Part shown: piece after piece, positions 8,386-16,758 of the stretch | Numbering within the stretch: the first letter of the stretch is position 1 | Layout: the number at the start of each line of letters is the position of its first letter | IMG/VR virus record: IMGVR_UViG_3300032242_002545 | Location: 1-53,896 of that record | Source of the DNA: a virus | DNA: 53,896 nucleotides | Direction: 5' to 3' (one strand) | Program-made: the position numbers and the translations under genes | Notes under the pieces: generated by a model | Databases searched by the model: none | What the model was told of the DNA's origin: nothing | Seen by the model: only the letters and a program-made list of their open reading frames with translations

Positions 8386-8416
8386 TTGCTAGTTTAGAAA
8401 ATATTTCGTAGTTTTG
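8386..8416 (+). promoter_or_regulatory. Bacteroidetes-type promoter before the HD/dUTPase operon
   Basis: TTG at 8386-8388, 20-base spacer, then TAGTTTTG at 8409-8416, an exact match to TAnnTTTG. The start codon of the HD gene is at 8450. Its -33 element and spacer overlap the left arm of the inverted repeat at 8387-8401. Confidence 0.65.
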
Positions 8417-8445
8417 TAAAAAATAACAACTTTTCTAAACTAGCA
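8387..8445. repeat. Perfect 15-bp inverted repeat flanking the promoter core
   Basis: Left arm TGCTAGTTTAGAAAA (8387-8401) and right arm TTTTCTAAACTAGCA (8431-8445) are exact reverse complements, with 29 bases between. The -7 box lies in the loop and the right arm ends four bases before the ATG at 8450. This fits a repressor-type operator with two half sites, or a hairpin in read-through mRNA that would hide the start of the HD gene. Confidence 0.8.
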
Positions 8446-8449
8446 TTTA

Positions 8450-9022
8450 ATGTCTTTAGACCAAACCAAAATACTTGCCAATACAAAAAAATACTTTGAA
8501 ACGGCAACAAAGATTGGGTTCATGAATGATGAACTCATGGCACTCTTAGGTGAAGATTTCATCAAGGCCCCAGCTTCCAGCATGGCTGATTATCATAACG
8601 CATTCGAAGGTGGTCTTATCGACCATTTACTAAGAGTTGCTTCATATGCTGTGAAAATAAACAATACCCTACCAGAAGACGAAAGAGTGGACCAAAATTC
8701 ACTTTTAAAGGTATGTCTGCTTCATGGCATCGGTAAAGCTAAGCTTTATAAGCCTTGTACGTCTGAATGGCATCGCAAGAATCAAGGCAAGATGTACGAA
8801 TTTAATGACGACCTTGTATCTATGCGTGTTGGTGAGCGTAGTGCTTACTATATCCTTTCTCACGGAATAAGCCTAACCGAAGAAGAATTCGCTGCAATCC
8901 TATTCTTCGATAAGGTTGATGATAGGATGTCAGACTACCATAATTCAATGGTTGGAGAACTCCTTAAGATGGGAAATGTACTTGCAATAAAACACTCACA
9001 AAAACACCATACCCATGAATAA
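8450..9022 (+). CDS. HD-superfamily phosphohydrolase-like protein with altered HD motif
   Basis: 190 residues. The order of motifs fits the phage HD family related to YhaM-type domains: YHNAFEGGLIDHLLRV (His49, His59), LLKVCLLHGIGKAKLY (about 85-100), then a conserved WHRKNQGKMYEFND segment and GERSAYYILSHG. The defining His-Asp pair reads His92-Gly93 here (codon GGC), so the metal-binding Asp is missing. The protein may be inactive, use another ligand, or act as a binder. Family members are thought to act on nucleotides. It overlaps the dUTPase gene by eight bases, which supports a nucleotide-related role. Confidence 0.68.
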   Translation: MSLDQTKILANTKKYFETATKIGFMNDELMALLGEDFIKAPASSMADYHNAFEGGLIDHLLRVASYAVKINNTLPEDERVDQNSLLKVCLLHGIGKAKLYKPCTSEWHRKNQGKMYEFNDDLVSMRVGERSAYYILSHGISLTEEEFAAILFFDKVDDRMSDYHNSMVGELLKMGNVLAIKHSQKHHTHE

Positions 9023-9611
9023 TCTGATTGAAAGAATGAGGGCTAGGATTCAACAAATCGCAGACCCAAACGACCCATATTCTCAAAGAGACTTCGATAT
9101 CGAATTCGCTAATTCTAGCGAAGAATACTTAAGCGAATTAGATGGTATGGAAGAAAGCTATCAATTCCCTATAAGCTTCACCAATAAATCAAACAATCCA
9201 GACCCAGAATACGCAACGTCTGGTTCATCTGGCTTCGACTTAAGAGCTAATCTAACAGAGCCTATGACAATACCTGCTGGTAAGCGTGGTATAGTAAATA
9301 CTGGACTATACTTCGAATTACCACAAAACTTCGAAATACAAGTACGTCCACGTAGCGGATTAGCTGCTAAGAACGGGGTTACGGTTCTAAACACACCAGG
9401 CACGATTGATTCAGATTACCGTGGTGAAATCATGGTCATTCTAATCAATCTAGGTGAAAATGACTTCGTTATTAATCATGGCGACAGAATTGCTCAAGGT
9501 GTTGTTTCAGCGGTAACGGCTAAGAACTTCATAAAGCTACAAAACGTTTCAGAAATAAATACCGATACCGAAAGAGGTGCTGGTAAGTTCGGCTCAACTG
9601 GTGTTAACTAA
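9015..9611 (+). CDS. dut: Trimeric dUTPase
   Basis: Hydrolyses dUTP to dUMP and pyrophosphate, which keeps uracil out of phage DNA and feeds dTMP synthesis. All five family motifs are present: SSGFDLRA (71-78), RPRSGLA (111-117) with the conserved Arg-Ser, GVTVLNTPGTIDSDYRGEI (121-139) with the catalytic Asp and Tyr, HGDRIAQ (155-161) and RGAGKFGSTG (187-196). At 198 residues it is about 50 longer than usual. The extra part is an N-terminal acidic helical extension (1-50) of unknown role. It overlaps the HD gene upstream and a small ORF downstream, giving a compact nucleotide operon. Confidence 0.97.
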   Translation: MNNLIERMRARIQQIADPNDPYSQRDFDIEFANSSEEYLSELDGMEESYQFPISFTNKSNNPDPEYATSGSSGFDLRANLTEPMTIPAGKRGIVNTGLYFELPQNFEIQVRPRSGLAAKNGVTVLNTPGTIDSDYRGEIMVILINLGENDFVINHGDRIAQGVVSAVTAKNFIKLQNVSEINTDTERGAGKFGSTGVN

Positions 9612-9775
9612 TGGAAACAGAAAGAATACAGAAGATTAAAGAGCGAATGGCTTGGCTACACCTACAGTTCACGCATGAATCTTACCTAGATGGTTATACA
9701 CTCGAAGGGTTAAGAGAAGAATACGAAAAACTACAAATTGAATTATCTAACTTAGAAAATATAAATAATGACTGA
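9611..9775 (+). CDS. Small helical protein (54 aa)
   Basis: ATG overlaps the dUTPase stop (TAATG) and the ORF ends eight bases inside the next gene. The product begins METERIQKIKERMAWLHLQF and is predicted to be helical, with Glu/Lys pairs suggesting a coiled coil. No family recognised. The overlap on both sides and clean codon use argue that it is a true gene and translationally coupled. Confidence 0.6.
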   Translation: METERIQKIKERMAWLHLQFTHESYLDGYTLEGLREEYEKLQIELSNLENINND

Positions 9776-10784
9776 AAAATTTGATTTTAACGATATACTT
9801 ATCGTTCCAGCAACAACTTCAAGAATTAGTACCCGAAAAGACATAAACCCATATCACTATGGGTTTTTGCCTCTTATAACGGCACCAATGGATACCGTAA
9901 TAGGTCCAGATAACGAAATGTTGTTTTTTAACCACAAGATTAATACTTGTCTTCCAAGAGGTGAAAAATCAAACTATGGTTGGAATTCATATTCTTTGGT
10001 AGAAATGAAAATACAATATCAAAGGTATAGTTTTGGCTATGAATTTGGAAGATTTTTTGAAAGAGAAAAATTCTTGATTGATATAGCAAATGGACATATG
10101 GATGAACTTGTTGAATTCGTCAAAGAACTTAAAACTTCATATCCTAGCATGATTCTAATGGTCGGCAACATCGCCAATCCAGAAACATATGCTGAACTAT
10201 CAAATGCTGGTGCTGACTACATAAGAGTTGGTATTGGAAACGGCGGTGGTTGTTCTACTACCGTACATACAGGGGTTGGTTATCCTATGGCTTCTCTCAT
10301 ATCAGAATGCTATGCTGAATCAATGAATCTAGCAAGACCAGCTAAGATTGTTGCTGACGGTGGAATGCAAACATATAGCGACATCATAAAAGCCTTGGCT
10401 TTGGGTGCTGATTATGTTATGGTTGGTAGCATATTCAACAAGGCCATAGAATCTTGTGGCGATAACTATCTCTGGGGAAAGGTTAAGGTAGGTCAAGAAC
10501 TGGCTGAATTTGCTTATAATCACGGCATATCGGTAGAAAAAAAGTTCAGAGGTATGTCTACTAAAGAAGTTCAAAAAAAATGGGGCAAGCAAACCTTGAC
10601 AACTTCAGAAGGAGTAGTTAGATTTAGGAAGGTTGAGTACACGCTGGCTAAATGGGTTGAAAACTTTGAAGCCTACCTACGCTCATCCATGAGTTACTCT
10701 AACGCTCTTACACTAGACGAATTTATTGGTCATGCGAAAGTGGTTAGAATAACCGATAACGCATACAATAGATTTAAAAAGTAA
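9768..10784 (+). CDS. IMP dehydrogenase / GMP reductase family protein
   Basis: 338 residues, close to GMP reductase length and without the CBS pair of most IMP dehydrogenases. The TIM-barrel signatures are clear: FDFNDILIVP (5-14), APMDTV (39-44), the NAGADYIRVGIGNGGGCSTT block with the expected catalytic Cys162, HTGVGYP (167-173), ADGGMQTYSDI with Asp197-Gly-Gly for the ribose, and MVGS for phosphate. KKFRGMSTKEVQKKWG resembles the flap. The usual GPGSxCxT loop reads GNGGGCST, so substrate choice may differ. Known family members interconvert IMP with XMP or GMP with IMP using NAD(P). Next to dUTPase it may rebalance purines or feed a modified base, which is inference. Confidence 0.85.
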   Translation: MTEKFDFNDILIVPATTSRISTRKDINPYHYGFLPLITAPMDTVIGPDNEMLFFNHKINTCLPRGEKSNYGWNSYSLVEMKIQYQRYSFGYEFGRFFEREKFLIDIANGHMDELVEFVKELKTSYPSMILMVGNIANPETYAELSNAGADYIRVGIGNGGGCSTTVHTGVGYPMASLISECYAESMNLARPAKIVADGGMQTYSDIIKALALGADYVMVGSIFNKAIESCGDNYLWGKVKVGQELAEFAYNHGISVEKKFRGMSTKEVQKKWGKQTLTTSEGVVRFRKVEYTLAKWVENFEAYLRSSMSYSNALTLDEFIGHAKVVRITDNAYNRFKK

Positions 10785-11971
10785 TGTTAACAATAGTATA
10801 CTGCACAAGACAAGAAAATTCAGAACACAAAGAACACTTAATCAAAACCTCTGGGCTGCATAAGCACCTAGAGGTTATTGAAATTATCAATAATGGTGAA
10901 AGCCTCACCAAATCATACAATAGAGGCCTACAACAAGCTAAGAACGACATCGTGGTATTCTGTCACGATGACTTAACCATTGAAACCAAACAATGGGGTA
11001 CTAAGCTATTGCGTTTATTTGAAAAGAACCCAGAATACGGAATCATAGGCGTTGCTGGGACCAAGTTTCTATCAACTAGCGGACAATGGTGGGAAAATCG
11101 TAAAAAGATGTATGGCCGTGTTGCACATACGCATGAAGGTAAGACTTGGTTAACTTCTTATTCTGATGATTTAGGACAAGAATTAGAGCAAGTTATTACC
11201 GTGGACGGTGTATTTTTCGCCGTAGATAAAACAAAGCTTAAAACAGGGTTTAATGAATCAGTAGAGGGTTATCACTTTTATGACGTTACGTTTTGCTTTG
11301 AAAACTTCACCCAAGATGTTAAGATAGGTGTTACAACCGTCATTAGGGTCAACCATAAGTCAATTGGTATGACCAATCAAAAATGGGAGGATAACAGGCA
11401 AAAATTTGCTGAAGCCTTTAAAGATAAGCTTCCAGTAAGTCTTAAAAAAGTCTTGCGTAAAGGTGAAAGACTAAATGTGATGCTAACAACGCTAGCGTTT
11501 GACGACAACACACCAAAAAGCAACTTGGTTCTTGAATTAGCTACTAAGCTTAAGAAAGAAAACCATAATGTAACTATATGTGCAAATGTTGCTGGAAATC
11601 TTCCTTCAATTGCGAAAAGAAGAGGTATAGAGTTAGCTCCAATACAACAACCACCAGGATTTGTTTTGGGTGATGGAAAGTGGAAATTAAAAACGAATGA
11701 AGGTGAAATAGAATCTAGGCCAAATACTCTATATAAGATTAAAGACGAAAATTTTGATGTTATACATTTATTTGATGATGAAATTATAGAGCATATGTAT
11801 AAGTTGTATCAAGGCACTAGTTTGATAAATACGAACTTTCCTAATGGTTTGTTTGTAAACATCAACCAAACCCCCATGACCTCATCAACAATTGAAATAA
11901 GTAATAACCTTGAGGAGGTTAAAGCTATGGATATAAATAACGTAATATCTAAATATGTTGATAGTATATAA
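10784..11971 (+). CDS. Two-part glycosyltransferase: StrF-like GT-A plus GT-B-like half
   Basis: 395 residues. The first 215 match the StrF/GT2-type fold: strand MLTIVYCTRQ, then SLTKSYNRGLQQAKNDIVVF and the metal/donor motif CHDDL (60-64), and later VDGVFFAVDKTKL, the usual acceptor-side segment. From about residue 225 (LNVMLTTLAFDDNTPKSNLV) a second Rossmann-like unit begins. It resembles the N-terminal half of GT-B transferases, but the usual C-terminal half is absent. The following gene (11971) begins similarly, so the split could reflect an old rearrangement. It shares one base with its neighbours on both sides. Likely first committed gene of the glycan cassette. Confidence 0.75.
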   Translation: MLTIVYCTRQENSEHKEHLIKTSGLHKHLEVIEIINNGESLTKSYNRGLQQAKNDIVVFCHDDLTIETKQWGTKLLRLFEKNPEYGIIGVAGTKFLSTSGQWWENRKKMYGRVAHTHEGKTWLTSYSDDLGQELEQVITVDGVFFAVDKTKLKTGFNESVEGYHFYDVTFCFENFTQDVKIGVTTVIRVNHKSIGMTNQKWEDNRQKFAEAFKDKLPVSLKKVLRKGERLNVMLTTLAFDDNTPKSNLVLELATKLKKENHNVTICANVAGNLPSIAKRRGIELAPIQQPPGFVLGDGKWKLKTNEGEIESRPNTLYKIKDENFDVIHLFDDEIIEHMYKLYQGTSLINTNFPNGLFVNINQTPMTSSTIEISNNLEEVKAMDINNVISKYVDSI

Positions 11972-12756
11972 TGGTAAAGATAGTCTCAGGTTATTCTGAA
12001 AAGGGTGGGTCGACATCTGCGTTTATTGATTTAACTAATGAATTTAATAAGCAAGGTATTGACACAACTTTTTATGGTCCACATACTTGGCACTTGGATA
12101 AGTGTAAATCAGGTATTTTAGATTCTGGTTTTATAGTTAATAAAGAAGACACTTTGGTGTGTCATTTCCTACAACTACCCAGCAGACCTAACGCAAAAAA
12201 AGTTATTTTAAGCTGTCACGAAAAATGGTGGTTTAAGGTTGGTGATATTAAACAATACTGGGATACGGCTATATTCTTACATCAAGCACACAGAGACTAT
12301 CATAGTTCATATCAAGGACCATACGTTATCATACCAAACCTAAAACCAAATCTAAGACCAACGGAAAAACAAGACTTGGATTTGGTGGCTGGTATCATAG
12401 GTGCTATTGAAGACAGAAAACAAACCCATTTATCAATACAAAGAGCTTTAGCTGATGGGTGTAAAAAAATAAACATATATGGGCATGTAAACGAACAAGC
12501 ATATTTTGATAAATATGTTAAACCCTTATTAAATGATGATATCCAAATCATAGGGTTTACAACCGACAAACAATCAATGTATAATTCTATTGGTAGAGTA
12601 TATCATTCATCTAAGGGTGAAGTTGCTTGTTTGGTGAAAGATGAATGCTGGTTAACAAATACAAAATTTTTCGGTAACGAAGAAACAAATAATATCGTTT
12701 CTCCATTATCAAATGATGATATATTTGAATTATGGAAACAAACACTTGAATTATGA
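11971..12756 (+). CDS. GT-B family glycosyltransferase
   Basis: 261 residues, short for GT-B (usually 350-400). The N-terminal half has KIVSGYSEKGGSTSAFIDLT, the Gly-rich entry typical of GT4 enzymes, and the middle has VIIPNLKPNLRPTEKQDL and GAIEDRKQTH, which resemble the inter-domain link. The C-terminal half is compact, and the canonical E-x7-E pair is not evident (near ECWLTNTKFFGNEE at most). It may depend on the adjacent genes for a complete fold. ATG overlaps the previous stop (TAATG). Donor and acceptor are unknown. Confidence 0.65.
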   Translation: MVKIVSGYSEKGGSTSAFIDLTNEFNKQGIDTTFYGPHTWHLDKCKSGILDSGFIVNKEDTLVCHFLQLPSRPNAKKVILSCHEKWWFKVGDIKQYWDTAIFLHQAHRDYHSSYQGPYVIIPNLKPNLRPTEKQDLDLVAGIIGAIEDRKQTHLSIQRALADGCKKINIYGHVNEQAYFDKYVKPLLNDDIQIIGFTTDKQSMYNSIGRVYHSSKGEVACLVKDECWLTNTKFFGNEETNNIVSPLSNDDIFELWKQTLEL

Positions 12757-13469
12757 TTATACACGCACACATACTAGCATTTAATGAGGAAAAAATCCTT
12801 CCTTTTACGCTAGACTATTATTCAAATATTTGCGAAAAAATATTTGTTTATGATAACATGTCTACCGATGGGTCAGATGAAATATACTCTAAGTATCCAA
12901 AGGTTAGTGTTATAAAATGGTCTAGCAACAATGAAATAAACGAAATGAATTATGTTAATATAAAATCAAACGGTTATAAGCAACATAGTAGAAAAGCGGA
13001 TTGGGTTATAGTTTGTGATTGTGATGAAATACTATATCACCCTAGACTATTGGATAAGCTAGAATACTACACCAAAAATGGTATTACTGTTCCAAAGGTT
13101 AACGGACATGATATGGTTAGCGAAACTTTTCCAATTTATGATGGAGGTCTAATTACTGATAAGATAAAAACTGGTTCTGAAGTTTACCCTCCATTCTGTA
13201 AAAATATCATATTTAACCCTAAAATAGATGTTCAATATGGTATCGGAGGTCATTCGTTTCAATCTAATAATTCCGTTTATTCAAATAGTCCAGAATTAAA
13301 GCTACTACACTATAAGTTTCTAGGTGTTGAGTATGTTGAAAAGATATATAAATCTAGGGTGGATAGATTAAGCGAGTTCAATAAACAACATAAATTTGGT
13401 GAACACTATTTTAACGTACCGTATGAATATATGGATAAGCTTTTAAAAGAAAACATACAAGTAATATGA
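12753..13469 (+). CDS. GT2-type glycosyltransferase
   Basis: 238 residues with a GT-A fold. It opens with IIHAHILAFNEEKILPFTLD, the NE-containing start of the Glyco_tranf_2_4 group. YDNMSTDGSDE (34-43) is the donor base region and VCDCDEIL contains the Asp89-x-Asp91 metal motif. HYKFLG near residue 190 is the usual late His-containing motif. There are no membrane helices, so it should be cytosolic. The gene overlaps both neighbours by four bases (ATGA type), showing translational coupling in the glycan cassette. The sugar added is not readable. Confidence 0.85.
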   Translation: MIIHAHILAFNEEKILPFTLDYYSNICEKIFVYDNMSTDGSDEIYSKYPKVSVIKWSSNNEINEMNYVNIKSNGYKQHSRKADWVIVCDCDEILYHPRLLDKLEYYTKNGITVPKVNGHDMVSETFPIYDGGLITDKIKTGSEVYPPFCKNIIFNPKIDVQYGIGGHSFQSNNSVYSNSPELKLLHYKFLGVEYVEKIYKSRVDRLSEFNKQHKFGEHYFNVPYEYMDKLLKENIQVI

Positions 13470-14287
13470 GAAAAATATTGATTTCAGATTTTACAATAAA
13501 AGAAGTTTCTCATGGTGGTTCGGAATGGGTTAACCAAGTTTTGATTGAAAAATTTGGTTTAGAATTTATGTATTCAAACCAAGTTACAGAATTAAACCCA
13601 AGTGATTTTTACATAATATCAAACATATCCTTGATGAATCCAAGCCTTGTGAGACAAATACCTAGTTTAAATTATATTATAATTGAAAACGACTATAAGA
13701 TTTGTCACTCTAGACACCCGTGGCGTTGGCAAGATTCCATCATACCAAAAAATGAGAGGATTAATTATGACTTATACGAAAAAGCTAAGGCAGTATTTGT
13801 TCAAACCAATGACCATCAAAGAGTCTTCAAAATAAATGATGTTAAGGCTAATTTTATTAATCTACACTCATCAATTTGGAGCGAACAAGACTTAAACTTG
13901 CTTGAAAAAATACTAAACGAAAAACCCGTTAAAAATGGTAAGTATGGTATTTATTCAACAAATAATTGGATTAAAAATACGCAGGGTTCAATAAAATACT
14001 GTCAAGATAATAACTTAGACTTTATATTTATTAATAATCAAGATGAGAGAGAAGACTTTCTTAGACTACTTGCTGATTGTTCATACTTAGTTTTTTTCCC
14101 TATAGCTAGGGAAACGTTTTGCCGATTAGTTGTTGAGGCTAAGTGTATGGGTGTTGACGTAATAACAACTAAAAATTATGGCGCAGCCTTAGAAGGTTAT
14201 TTTGAAATGAATGGACAAGAATTAATCGATTTATTGCGAAATCAAACAGAAGATAATTTATATAAGATTTCAAAGTTTTTAAAATGA
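13466..14287 (+). CDS. GT-B family glycosyltransferase
   Basis: 273 residues. The start ILISDFTIKEVSHGGSEWVNQVL fits the Gly-rich acceptor loop of GT4-like enzymes. The C-terminal donor region FPIARETFCRLVVEAKCMGVDVITT (about 213-237) carries the family pattern E-x-FCR-x2-VEA that positions the nucleotide sugar. The middle has NDYKICHSRHPWRWQD, unusual in its run of His, Arg and Trp. Four-base overlaps on both sides. Cytosolic; donor not predictable. Confidence 0.72.
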   Translation: MRKILISDFTIKEVSHGGSEWVNQVLIEKFGLEFMYSNQVTELNPSDFYIISNISLMNPSLVRQIPSLNYIIIENDYKICHSRHPWRWQDSIIPKNERINYDLYEKAKAVFVQTNDHQRVFKINDVKANFINLHSSIWSEQDLNLLEKILNEKPVKNGKYGIYSTNNWIKNTQGSIKYCQDNNLDFIFINNQDEREDFLRLLADCSYLVFFPIARETFCRLVVEAKCMGVDVITTKNYGAALEGYFEMNGQELIDLLRNQTEDNLYKISKFLK

Positions 14288-15234
14288 AGAAAATAAAAAA
14301 ATGGCTTAAAGATAAAGCAGCTATTGCGTCTGTAGCGTTTGCTAACGTTGAAAAGAACGCATTAGGACAGAGTTATGAATCTCTAGGCAGCGATGTAAAC
14401 CAACTTAGAAGAAATACACAAGGTCAATTGGCTGATTCTCTTAAGCATGGCGAAGTAACTCAAGAAGTAATGGATTTGCGCTGGAGAACCTATCGTGTTT
14501 TAAAAGCTGTTGATGGTTATGTGACAGAAATAATCGGATACGATGATGATGGTTTCCCGATAACAAGAACCAAAAAAATAGACAAGAAAAAAGGTCTTGA
14601 AAAAATAAAGATGGATGAATATGATTCATACCCTCTTGAGATGATGGTCATTAACGATGAGATTTCCTTGGGTGGTACCGAAGTAATGGATAGAACACCA
14701 GTTAAATCAGAGGGTGAGCCAGTAGAATCCAAGAATGACAAAGGTGAAAAAATCATGCTGCATGGAAACGTTGAATCTTTGATGTTAAACGCTTTGAATA
14801 AAGCTGAAAGGCCACTTATAGTATCAAGAAATATATTTCCCAAGTTTAAGATAGAAAGCTATGCTAAAAAATTAAATGTAAGAACCATAGATGATACAAA
14901 AAAGCTATTGGAATTCTATATAAGCAAGTACCCAAACGAATATGATAGGAAAAGCTATTTGCTTATAAGCGAAATAAAGAAAGCTATGGTTAACCCTTTT
15001 GCTATTACCCTGCTTGAGATATCTGAAGTTGAATTTATAACATATAAAACGCTGGGTTCTGATGATTTTATGAAGTACTCATATAAGATTGATTCTTTTG
15101 ATAAGATAATTGAATATGATGGACACTATGTTATAAAATTTAACGCTAGTGTTTTGGTGGATGGTGAAGATACTCTTGAAAAATACAGACAAGTTGAGCT
15201 TGATAAGAAATATGAAAATAAAGAAAGGAAATAA
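14284..15234 (+). CDS. Hypothetical protein inside the glycan cassette
   Basis: 316 residues, not recognised. The N-terminus is basic and amphipathic (MKKIKKWLKDKAAIASVAFA), followed by a conserved-looking helix region (LRRNTQGQLADSLKHGEVTQ, then EVMDLRWRTYRVLKAVDGYV). The middle is acidic and loop-rich; the last 120 residues are mixed alpha/beta. It has no nucleotide-sugar motif and its codon use is more like the structural genes than the very A+T-rich genes after it. It could be a phage core gene around which glycosyltransferase genes accumulated. It overlaps 13466-14287 by four bases and abuts the next start. Confidence 0.68.
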   Translation: MKKIKKWLKDKAAIASVAFANVEKNALGQSYESLGSDVNQLRRNTQGQLADSLKHGEVTQEVMDLRWRTYRVLKAVDGYVTEIIGYDDDGFPITRTKKIDKKKGLEKIKMDEYDSYPLEMMVINDEISLGGTEVMDRTPVKSEGEPVESKNDKGEKIMLHGNVESLMLNALNKAERPLIVSRNIFPKFKIESYAKKLNVRTIDDTKKLLEFYISKYPNEYDRKSYLLISEIKKAMVNPFAITLLEISEVEFITYKTLGSDDFMKYSYKIDSFDKIIEYDGHYVIKFNASVLVDGEDTLEKYRQVELDKKYENKERK

Positions 15235-15954
15235 ATGATTGTTTTAACAACACTATACAACGCCGAAAAATATGTTGAAAAATGTATTGGGAGCATTATG
15301 GGACAGGATTTTAATGATTTTAGATGTTTTATAACAGATGATTTATCAACCGATAATTCAGTTTCTTTGGTTAGAGATATGATATCAAATGATAACAGAT
15401 TTGTTTTAATAGAAAATAAGATAAAAATGTATCAACCAGGTAATTATGACCAAATAATTAGGGGTGACTATGATATTGATGATGATGAAATTATTGTAGA
15501 GGTTGATGGTGATGATTGGTTGCCAGATTCTAAGGTTTTTAGTCGTTTAATAAATGTTTATTCGGATAAAAATGTTTGGATGGCAAACGGCTCTTTTAGA
15601 TATTCAGATGGTAGAATGGGGTTCTCAGCACCGCCAAAAAGTATTGATAATATACGAAATGAAAGCTTTACCGCTTCTCACTTAAGAAGCTGGAAAGCAT
15701 TTTTGTGGAGAGCCATAGACCAAGATTATTTAAAAGACGAGAATGGTAAATACTGGGAGGTAGCTGGTGATTTATCTTTTATGTATCCTATGATAGAAAT
15801 GTGTGGTGATGAACACTATAAATTTATGTCAGACATAAATTATATCTACAATGAAGAAAACCCAATGAATGACCATAAAGTTAATGTTATCAAGGTATCG
15901 GAAACAGTAAATATTTTAAGAAATAAACCAAAATATTCAAAATTAAATAGATAA
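15235..15954 (+). CDS. GT2-type glycosyltransferase
   Basis: 239 residues with a clear GT-A fold: IVLTTLYNAEKYVEKCIGSI at the N-terminus, then TDDLSTDNSV (34-43) and EVDGDDWL with Asp91-Gly-Asp93-Asp94 for metal and nucleotide binding. A later Trp/Glu-rich stretch (LSFMYPMIEMCGDEHYKFM) fits the acceptor side. This is the classical family-2 arrangement. It follows its neighbour with no gap and shares one base with the fucosyltransferase gene. The product is likely cytosolic and adds one residue to a growing glycan. Confidence 0.87.
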   Translation: MIVLTTLYNAEKYVEKCIGSIMGQDFNDFRCFITDDLSTDNSVSLVRDMISNDNRFVLIENKIKMYQPGNYDQIIRGDYDIDDDEIIVEVDGDDWLPDSKVFSRLINVYSDKNVWMANGSFRYSDGRMGFSAPPKSIDNIRNESFTASHLRSWKAFLWRAIDQDYLKDENGKYWEVAGDLSFMYPMIEMCGDEHYKFMSDINYIYNEENPMNDHKVNVIKVSETVNILRNKPKYSKLNR

Positions 15955-16754
15955 TGGTATATTGTAATTTAAAAGGTGGGTTAGCAAATATGTTATTTCA
16001 AATAGCCGCAACAAAATCTTTTTCTTTAGATAAAGGTGTTGACTGTTCATTCCCTAATTTTAACACGGTGTTAGACTATCTAAATAATGATACTTTTTAT
16101 AACCCAACCTTAAAACATAGTTATGACTATAAAATTTTTTTAGGTCACATCAACACGTCTAAACCTAAAAATACAATACCAACATATTATTTTCCGTTTG
16201 AATATCAAAATATTCAATTACCAGATGACGAATTTTTCATAGATGGTTTTTTTCAATCTGAAAAGTACTTCAAACATAACAGAGATAAAATATTAGAATA
16301 TTTTAAAATACCTAAATCTATTTTAAAAACAATTCAGGAAAAATACGGTAATTTATTAAACAAAAGAACTACGTCAATACATGTTAGACGTGGTGATTAT
16401 GAAAAACACCCAAATCATCATCCTATGCAATCTATAAATTACTATTTAGAATCAATTGAAGAATTAAAAAAAGAAACTGATTTGTTCATGGTTTTTAGTG
16501 ATGATATTGAATGGTGTAAAAATAATATTAAACTAGCTAATTGTGTTTACATTGAAGGGGAAAAAGATTACATTGAATTGTTTTTAATGTCTAAATGCGA
16601 TAATAATATTATATCCAATTCTTCTTTTTCTTGGTGGGGAGCTTGGTTAAACGCAAATAAAAATAAAATAGTTATTGGACCTAAACAATGGTTTGGTCCA
16701 GCTATAAAACATTATACTGGTGATATACTACCAGAAACTTGGTTAAAAAAATAG
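15954..16754 (+). CDS. GT11 family alpha-1,2-fucosyltransferase
   Basis: Transfers fucose (or a related 6-deoxy sugar) from a GDP donor to a galactose-type acceptor. The 266 residues carry the family marks: KGGLANMLFQIAATKSFS at the N-terminus (usual form GGLGNQMFQ), the donor-binding motif HVRRGDY at 143-149, and NSSFSWWGAWL at 222-232. Length fits bacterial GT11 enzymes (270-300). No signal or membrane segment. The gene is visibly richer in A+T, with mostly TTA leucines, than the virion genes, which suggests transfer from a bacterium. GDP-mannose 4,6-dehydratase, the first step towards GDP-fucose, is in the same cassette. Confidence 0.93.
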   Translation: MVYCNLKGGLANMLFQIAATKSFSLDKGVDCSFPNFNTVLDYLNNDTFYNPTLKHSYDYKIFLGHINTSKPKNTIPTYYFPFEYQNIQLPDDEFFIDGFFQSEKYFKHNRDKILEYFKIPKSILKTIQEKYGNLLNKRTTSIHVRRGDYEKHPNHHPMQSINYYLESIEELKKETDLFMVFSDDIEWCKNNIKLANCVYIEGEKDYIELFLMSKCDNNIISNSSFSWWGAWLNANKNKIVIGPKQWFGPAIKHYTGDILPETWLKK

Positions 16755-16758
16755 TAAA

